From: Cladocopium goreaui
Lineage: Eukaryota; Sar; Dinophyceae; Suessiales; Symbiodiniaceae
Direction: 5' to 3'
NCBI GenBank assembly: GCA_947184155.2
Contig: CAMXCT020002721.1
Span: 24,967-88,966 of the forward strand
DNA length: 64,000 nucleotides
The notes under the pieces are model-generated. The model was given only the letters and a program-made list of their open reading frames with translations. It made no database searches and was not told the DNA's origin. Shown piece after piece: positions 58,130 to 64,000 of this stretch. How positions within the stretch are numbered: position 1 is the first letter of the stretch; the number at the start of each line of letters is the position of its first letter. A program made the position numbers and the translations under genes.

Positions 58130-58337
58130 GGGGGTGACAGGCGACATGACTTGTTGACCTGAAACAGTTACCAGACACTTGACTTGTGTTTGTGCGGTTT
58201 CACCCCCGACTCAATTAAGATAAGCAAAGACAAAAAGAAATATTAAATACATGTCCGACCTTAGCGATTTGCGTGGCGTTTTGAGTTTTACGTTTGTTTG
58301 AATAAGAAATTTAATTTACAAAGGGACGAGCACAAAC
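58130..58337 (+). repeat. B1 repeat of element 3
   Basis: 208 bp, from GGGGGTGACAGGCGAC to GACGAGCACAAAC; followed without a gap by A2. A 12-A run and a C precede it (58117-58129). B2 differs by two inserted bases (CTTAGCG versus CTTCGAGCG) and one T/C change (TTTGTGCGG versus TTTGCGCGG). Both this repeat and the 274-bp repeat of the left element begin with GGGG(G)TG. Confidence 0.92.
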
Positions 58338-58891
58338 GTTTGGCTTCAACTTGTTGTGGCCTTTGTTTGTTGGGAGTAGTGAGCTTGCGAACGTACCGCC
58401 TGTAACAAAAAAAGAAAAATCTGATGAACTGAAAACCAACTGACGGTGTTGGTGAGCCTGGCGGTGTTTTCAGCTCAGCTTTCAGAGTCAAGCAAATATA
58501 GCTGATCCTCCTGTGAAGAGTTGAAGATGTTAAACATGTTCAAATTGTTCAAGCTATTTTAAGATGTGTGGAAGTGCGGTGAAATCTGCTGAAACTTCCG
58601 TAGTTGGACGCCTTTTCCATTCCGCACTTGTGCGGCGGCAGATGCTCCTGGCTGAATGCTGGAAACCAACTGAAGTTTCCAAACGACTTCTGTTTATTAT
58701 CATGTTGTGACATTTACATCTGTCACTGTTGTTTGAAGGATGATCTTTACTTCTCACTTTTTATTTAGATCAGATTGATGTCAGTCTTCTCACCTTTTGC
58801 TCTGTTGCGAACATTTTGATTTTATGTTCCGCGCAATTTTGGCTAGGGTGTGGAGGGTGGGTTGCACTTGACCCGTTCGATTTTTCTATCC
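58338..58891 (+). repeat. A2 repeat of element 3
   Basis: 554 bp, nearly identical to A1. It is followed by 36 bp (58892-58927, CCTCCCAAAC...) that are not present after A1, then by B2. Short ORFs found in both A copies are not genes. Confidence 0.92.
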
Positions 58892-58927
58892 CCTCCCAAA
58901 CTTCGTTTTCCCTCCCTTATCTTGTGG

Positions 58928-59137
58928 GGGGGTGACAGGCGACATGACTTGTTGACCTGAAACAGTTACCAGACACTTGACTTGTGTTTGCGCGGTTTCA
59001 CCCCCGACTCAATTAAGATAAGCAAAGACAAAAAGAAATATTAAATACATGTCCGACCTTCGAGCGATTTGCGTGGCGTTTTGAGTTTTACGTTTGTTTG
59101 AATAAGAAATTTAATTTACAAAGGGACGAGCACAAAC
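58928..59137 (+). repeat. B2 repeat of element 3
   Basis: 210 bp, the outer right end of the element, ending GAGCACAAAC. The flanking sequence (AATATAAATATATATA) is not part of any coding region, so the host site had been an AT repeat or was altered. Confidence 0.9.
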
Positions 59138-59460
59138 AATATAAATATATATATATATGTATGCACATATATATATATACATGTTCTTCTATTTATCCAT
59201 GTATCTATCTATTCATCTAAATCTATCCATTTATCTCCCTTTTCAACCTATTCTACGTATTCTACCTATCCTATCAACCTATCTACCTATCTACCTACCT
59301 ACCTATCTATCTGCCTATGTATCTATCCATCCATCCATCCATCCATCCATGCATCCGTCCATCCATCCATCCATCCATCCAACCATCCATCCATCCATCC
59401 GTCCATCCATCCATCCATCCATCCATCCATACATACTCTTATGTTCACATATATATATAT
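59138..59460 (+). repeat. AT dinucleotide and CATC/TCTA-type tetranucleotide repeats
   Basis: AT runs at 59138-59180 and 59446-59462; between them ATCT, ACCT and then a long (ATCC)n stretch, 59322-59430, broken by single-base changes. The ORF crossing it is a product of the repeat. Confidence 0.9.
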
Positions 59461-59678
59461 GTATAAACACATGGATGTCTACCATGTCCTCTAGTCATCC
59501 AAGTACAGTGCCACTGTTTTTTACCAGGTGTGGACAGGAGATTCCGCCGATGACTCCCCCACCGAAGGCGCCTTTTGACCTTGACTTCGGGCCAAGGGGA
59601 GACTGGAATCCTGGAACTAGCCACAAGAGCGGGACCTTTCAGGTGGGAATGGATCAAATCATCATGTACTACATGTAC

Positions 59679-59835
59679 TACCCTCTGGTAAACTGTCACA
59701 GTTTGCGAACTGTACTACCTTTAATGGGATTTAATGGCATTTAATGGCATTTAATGGCATTTAATGGCATTTAATGGCATTTAATGGGATTTAATGGGAT
59801 TTACCCTCTGGTAAACTGTCACAGTTTGCGAACTG
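59679..59835 (+). repeat. Decamer array between two 34-bp direct repeats
   Basis: 59679-59712 and 59802-59835 are the same 34-bp sequence (TACCCTCTGGTAAACTGTCA...), each containing the inverted repeat AAACTG-TCA-CAGTTT. Between them are eight copies of TTAATGGSAT (59721-59800). Confidence 0.9.
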
Positions 59836-60270
59836 GAAAGATCCACCATGCTATTAATGGCTAAATCAACTATTTCGACTGGGCCATTTTCAATAGCTAT
59901 GTTAAATTACCAGAGTGTATTATGTATGTGTATTATATATATATACACATATGTACATATTTTGATAGTGTATCATCAAGACATATTCAAAATTTGCATT
60001 ATAATGCGTATGGAAAAACAGATGTATTCTGTTCTATTAGTGAAATGAGCACAATATCACGCATCTTCCTTGACCAACAGGCTGTTTTTTTTTGGGTTTC
60101 ATCAGTACTTGGTTTCCCTTGCATGTCATTTGAAATTTCCAGGGAGGCTACCCAAGTTCCTCGAAAGTTCCCGTGGAAATCTCCCCGGAAACCACCAAAA
60201 AAGATGTTCATTCCCCAGCGGCCCAGCGGTATGCAGGGAAGCACTGGAAAATTGGATGACATCCTTGAAC

Positions 60271-60310
60271 CCCAGGGAACCCCAGGGAACCCCAGGGAAC
60301 CCCAGGGAAG
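60271..60310 (+). repeat. CCCAGGGAAC decamer, four copies
   Basis: Perfect tandem array except for the last base. No gene around it. Confidence 0.9.
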
Positions 60311-61557
60311 TGGGAAACCGCAAGAGCTTCTCAATTTCAATTGCTCTTTGTGTTGATGCAGTTCTCAAACATCTCTGATAGAAGATATCATCATGTGACT
60401 TTGGTTGCTCCAAAAACGGGTATGCGTCTTCTCTGTTCGGGGACCTGGGATCAGGTCAACTCATAGTTGACAATCCATGTTTCAGCCTCCTTCGGCATAC
60501 GGCAATCGTTCCATGGGTTTCTTCATCATCCAATCAGATGTTGGCGATTGCATCCAGGCGCCAGAAGCTGCAAGGTGCGGGACATCGGGACATGAGACGA
60601 AGTCTGGAGAATGTTTTGACCAACAAAAAACTGATAGGTTTTACTGGATTTTAAGCAACAAACATGAGGAGTTGAACCAACGAGTTGGGGGGATTTTTGA
60701 GGGGATTTGAGGGGATTTCAATTTACAAAAAATGGGGCATTTTTCACTGGATTTCAACCAACAGCAAAGCAGATATCGCCCCATCAATGGCTTGGCCCCT
60801 CCGGTAATCAAAGTTGAAATGGAAAAATCACCTAGAAATGATTAGCGGAGGGTACGGGGATTTGGGTGACAATGGTGACATTAGCCGTTTACTAAGCCTC
60901 GTACTAAGTGGGATGCACAAGATGATGTGGTACAATGCCCTATCCCAGAAACCTACCATTTGACATGCGGATGGTACAAGACAATCACCCCCAAAAAACA
61001 GGGTACATGAGAGACTATTGCAATTATCCCACCATGATATATGATCAAATCCCAACACTGTCACTATCCCATACTTCTCTCAGACTTCTCCCAGCATTTT
61101 CCCATTCGCCATTTTACGGTTGCCTCAGGGAAACAGCCCGGAACCGCGTGGTGAAACCGCAGTTGGAGGCGGCTTGATCGCCGTTTTGGAACGTTGGTTC
61201 ATGTTGGTTCTATTCATCATCAATCCATTGGAAAGGATATCAACGTTGATATCTTAGGGAAAGGAAAGAGATGGACAAAAAAATCATTTCCAAGTTCCCC
61301 TAAGATATCAGCTATATCCTAAGATAGCCATTGAGGAACTAAGATGAACTATATCAAAAAAATCATACAATGGAGTCTCGTGATGCAAAAGATTCTGAGG
61401 GAACCTGTTGGGAACGACCAAAACAATATAAAACAATGGACCGAGGCCATTCTGTCTGAGATGAACGCCATTAGTGATGAGGCGGGGATGGAAGTTGATT
61501 GGATGGGCCCCAAGCATCGGATCAGTGCTTTATGAGCCATAAGCCGAAAAAAAACTG
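60311..61557 (+). other. No supported gene
   Basis: Mixed sequence with short GGGGATTT duplications (about 60690-60720); open frames are short and without recognisable features on either strand. Confidence 0.45.
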
Positions 61558-61623
61558 AGGATATCCCATATAAAACTGGGGATATCCCATATGTAACTGG
61601 GGATATCCCATATGTAACTGGGG
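61558..61623 (+). repeat. 21-bp tandem repeat, three copies
   Basis: Unit GATATCCCATATGTAACTGGG with starts at 61560, 61581 and 61602; the first copy has AAAA for GT in the centre. Confidence 0.88.
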
Positions 61624-62379
61624 TATAATTGGTATACTAGGCTTATTAAGCCAATCCCTGTTCTCTGTATGTCTCAAAACTGAGTTCCCCGACCCCCAAT
61701 CGTCTGTCATAATTGATCACCCTTGACCAAAAATCATGTTGGGCTGGCCGCATGTTCAAACAGAGCCACGTATGATTTTAACTTGGCTTTATATACGTAT
61801 CCTATTCTATCTCATATCCACCCCCATGAATCAAACCCTAATACCCATCAAATGGTCGGTTTTGAACCTCCATTTTCAGTGCAAACCATAGGTTTAAACC
61901 CATGTTTCAAGAATTGATGGCTTCCAATACTCCAATAAAATACGAGGAATCCCCCCGTAAGTTCATTTATGCTTCCCCCGAAAATTGCCATAGCCTTGAG
62001 CCATAGAAATACCTATCACCCCTAGCCATAAATAGCGAAATCATGCCATTCCCCTAATCTTCACTGGTTGGTGGTTTGGAACATGGCTTCTATTTTTCCC
62101 ATCATATTGGGAATGTCATCATCCCAACTGACTTTTACTCCATCATTTTTCAGAGGGGTAGAAACATACCACCAACCAGTAAGTTACCAGGAAGCAGTCA
62201 TTCTAGTCAATCCGGATTGAGTCGGTTGTCGTCAACAAATACTCCGAGATGGAGCTGAGTCCCCATTGAACGGTGAACGGTGAAGGAACTCGCCGGCTTG
62301 ATCTGTGTGGCCATGGAACGGCGACCGTGGCTACTCCCCTCGGTGCGCGTCAAGCGACGGCGCTTGGGAGGGATTTTAC
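61624..62379 (+). other. No supported gene
   Basis: About 750 bp with no coding signal on either strand and no repeat beyond a few bases. Confidence 0.4.
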
Positions 62380-62640
62380 TATATGGATATATATATATAT
62401 ATGTGGATATATATATATAATATATGGATATAAACATATATACATATATGGATATATATATATGGATATATATACATACATGTGGAAAAACCAAGACTAT
62501 GTATATAAATATGTATAAACATGTATAACTTTCTAAAATTATACTAGTATGTATAATAATGACACTAATAATAATGATAATAATAATAATAGTAATAGTG
62601 ATGATAATGATAATAATAGAAATATATATATATGCATATA
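62380..62640 (+). repeat. AT-rich simple repeats
   Basis: (GGATATATAT)-like units at 62380-62480, then (AATAATAGT/ATGATA)-type repeats at about 62550-62625 and another AT run to 62640. Confidence 0.88.
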
Positions 62641-63735
62641 TATGTCTGTAGATGTATATATTTGACCATCAATATTTGGATTTCTTGGGGACAAAGTGGG
62701 ATTTTTCAAACCAACCTTAACCATATGGCTGTGTTTGAAAGTGGGGTATACTCGCAACATGGCCTGGTCGAGGCCACCAGTCGGAGCGGGATTGTCCCTG
62801 GGTATGTTTGCACAAGGGTACTACCAAAAAGTGGAGGGTTAACCGTTGACCAAGAAAAATGGGGCTGAAACCAAAAAATACAAGATTGATCACCCCCAAG
62901 ATTCTTTTCAATCAGCTGGTTGAAAAACTATTTTAACAAACAACGTGTGGTTCTGTAGGATTAAAGCCGGATTCAGAAACTCAACTGCATTCAGAACTAG
63001 GCTTCAGAAACTAGACGTCGGATTTTTTGGAACCGTGACCGCCAGTGACCGGTGTGACCGGTTAGGGGTTCAAGTCACACGTGGCCGGTCCTATTTCAAC
63101 TCTAAAATCCTGCCGAGATTGGCGTGGAGGTACTTGGCAACAATGGTGATGCGTGAGACTGATCCCATTGGGGAAAAAAAGCGGCAATCCATGGTCCTTG
63201 GAAAGACACTGGCAATCCATTGCTGTTTCTGTTGAATTTGTGCGTTCCAAGCAGCTTTGAAGCTTTGAGGACTGCGTCAGCCACTCAATTATCTCAATTC
63301 TGGTCTTCCAGTCTTCAAATTTCCCTTCGATGAGTGTGGGATTTCAGCATATAAATTCAAACCTTGCGCATTTCTTGGCATGTTCTGCCAGTGGAATTTT
63401 CCGTGCGGATCGTTTTCACCCCAGCAACCTTTGCGGGGTGACCGTTCTCAGCTTCACCGGACCTTGGCTCAAGTCCAGTGCAGTGGCTGCTGATTTCTGC
63501 GTGCCTTGCGCAGGAGCTGTTGCACCGTGTTGCAGGTTGGATTTGTTGTGCACAAACATCTTGATGATTTATAATGAGCTAAAGCCAAAACATAAATCAT
63601 CCCCGATAGAGGTTTGTTGTTGGGTGTACCACATTTATTCAATTTGTTCCTTGAGCAGTAAGAACAACGTAGGGCATCTGCATCCAAAAAAATAGCATCA
63701 AAAAAAATACTAGGATCAAAAAAAAATATTACTCG
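62641..63735 (+). other. No supported gene
   Basis: About 1.1 kb; short frames only, none with recognisable motifs. Confidence 0.4.
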
Positions 63736-63738
63736 AGT

Positions 63739-63856
63739 GGAAAGGAAGGAAGGAAGGAAGGAAGGAAGGAAGGAAGGAAGGAAGGAAGGAAGGAAGGAAG
63801 CTGGAAGGAACCAAGGCTGGAAGGAAGGAAAGAAGGAAGGAGGGTAGGAAGCAAGG
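63739..63856 (+). repeat. (GGAA)n microsatellite
   Basis: Perfect GGAA/AAGG tetranucleotides to about 63800, then interrupted copies. Confidence 0.92.
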
Positions 63857-64000
63857 AAAGCAGCAAATTAGAAAGTTGCAGCTTCATCACGTTGCAAGGG
63901 CCATGCCGAAGACCAAAAAACTGAAGACCAAAAGGGCAACATCCCTTAGGTGCATTTCTGCTAAAATAGCAGGGATTCTAGTAGCCAATTATATATCCCT

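Larger units (their letters stand above)
50611..59137 (+). mobile_element. Complete tyrosine-recombinase retroelement with split direct repeats
   Basis: A1 (555 bp) - recombinase - Gag-like - TGA - methyltransferase-RT-RNase H - B1 (208 bp) - A2 (554 bp) - B2 (210 bp). The A and B copies are nearly identical, so the 8.5-kb insertion is recent. Split direct repeats of this form are known for the Ngaro/PAT groups of tyrosine-recombinase retrotransposons, which replicate through a circle. The left junction (TACAAAA then GTTTGG) and right end (GCACAAAC) share ACAAA with the B1-A2 junction (ACAAACGTTTGG), as expected of recombination at a short common core without target-site duplication. Confidence 0.85.

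Noticed and set aside
50611-58891. A1 and A2 as LTRs of an ordinary LTR retrotransposon
   Set aside because: A second repeat pair (B1, B2) brackets A2, a tyrosine recombinase is encoded and no integrase or aspartic protease motif is seen.
59157-59744. Ile/His/Pro-rich ORF of 195 codons
   Set aside because: Translation of an ATCC/ATCT microsatellite.
1-64000. Minus-strand ORFs of 60-240 codons
   Set aside because: All overlap better supported + strand genes or simple repeats and none has a recognisable motif.
1-64000. tRNA, rRNA or CRISPR features
   Set aside because: No GTTCGANTC-type arm in a cloverleaf context, no rRNA-like stretch and no regularly spaced repeat with unique spacers was found by eye.

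Overview
The window reads as a retroelement-dense piece of a dinoflagellate nuclear genome (Symbiodiniaceae-like or a relative). This is inferred from recalled protein families: the RT/RNase H polyprotein at the left edge, the tyrosine-recombinase/Gag/methyltransferase modules, the ubiquitin-like plus ankyrin protein and the glycosyltransferase-like/helicase polyprotein all resemble predicted dinoflagellate proteins. No search was run. All supported genes lie on the + strand. I see no rRNA, tRNA, CRISPR array or ordinary bacterial gene.

Layout. (1) 1-3716: the 3' part of a retroelement, with the end of a methyltransferase-like domain, then RT and RNase H, closed by a repeat-unique-repeat tail (274 bp, 526 bp, 274 bp). 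(2) 3717-13811: a LINE-like element in several overlapping or frameshifted reading frames. It carries a Cys-rich N-terminal region, a C5-cytosine DNA methyltransferase, an AP-type endonuclease plus reverse transcriptase, and RNase H with a conserved C-terminal extension. (3) 14-23 kb: small ORFs in two paralogous families, separated by long non-coding spacers. (4) 23.3-26.8 kb: four consecutive satellite or tandem-repeat blocks. (5) 26.8-36.6 kb: a ubiquitin-like/ankyrin ORF, then a large polyprotein (glycosyltransferase-like, alpha/beta-hydrolase-like, SF1 helicase, acidic tail) interrupted by one in-frame TGA and two frame breaks. (6) 36.6-41.6 kb: T-rich non-coding DNA. (7) 41.6-59.1 kb: three head-to-tail tyrosine-recombinase modules in the order recombinase, Gag-like zinc-finger protein, methyltransferase. 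The third continues into RT and RNase H and is bounded by split direct repeats (A1 - genes - B1 - A2 - B2). (8) 59.1-64 kb: simple repeats, no supported gene.

The most interesting signals are these. A family of at least ten short hairpins (9-nt loop starting C-R-TAGAC, covarying 5-bp stem) recurs only between 16.8 and 37 kb, often just upstream of ORFs. All three tyrosine-recombinase modules have Gag and methyltransferase in the same frame, separated only by a single TGA. Two elements share the B1-A2-B2 tail architecture. Gene order (recombinase first, methyltransferase N-terminal to RT) differs from textbook DIRS elements. Frame breaks are numerous and mostly of one polarity (as from single-base deletions), so part of the fragmentation may be mutational decay or assembly error.
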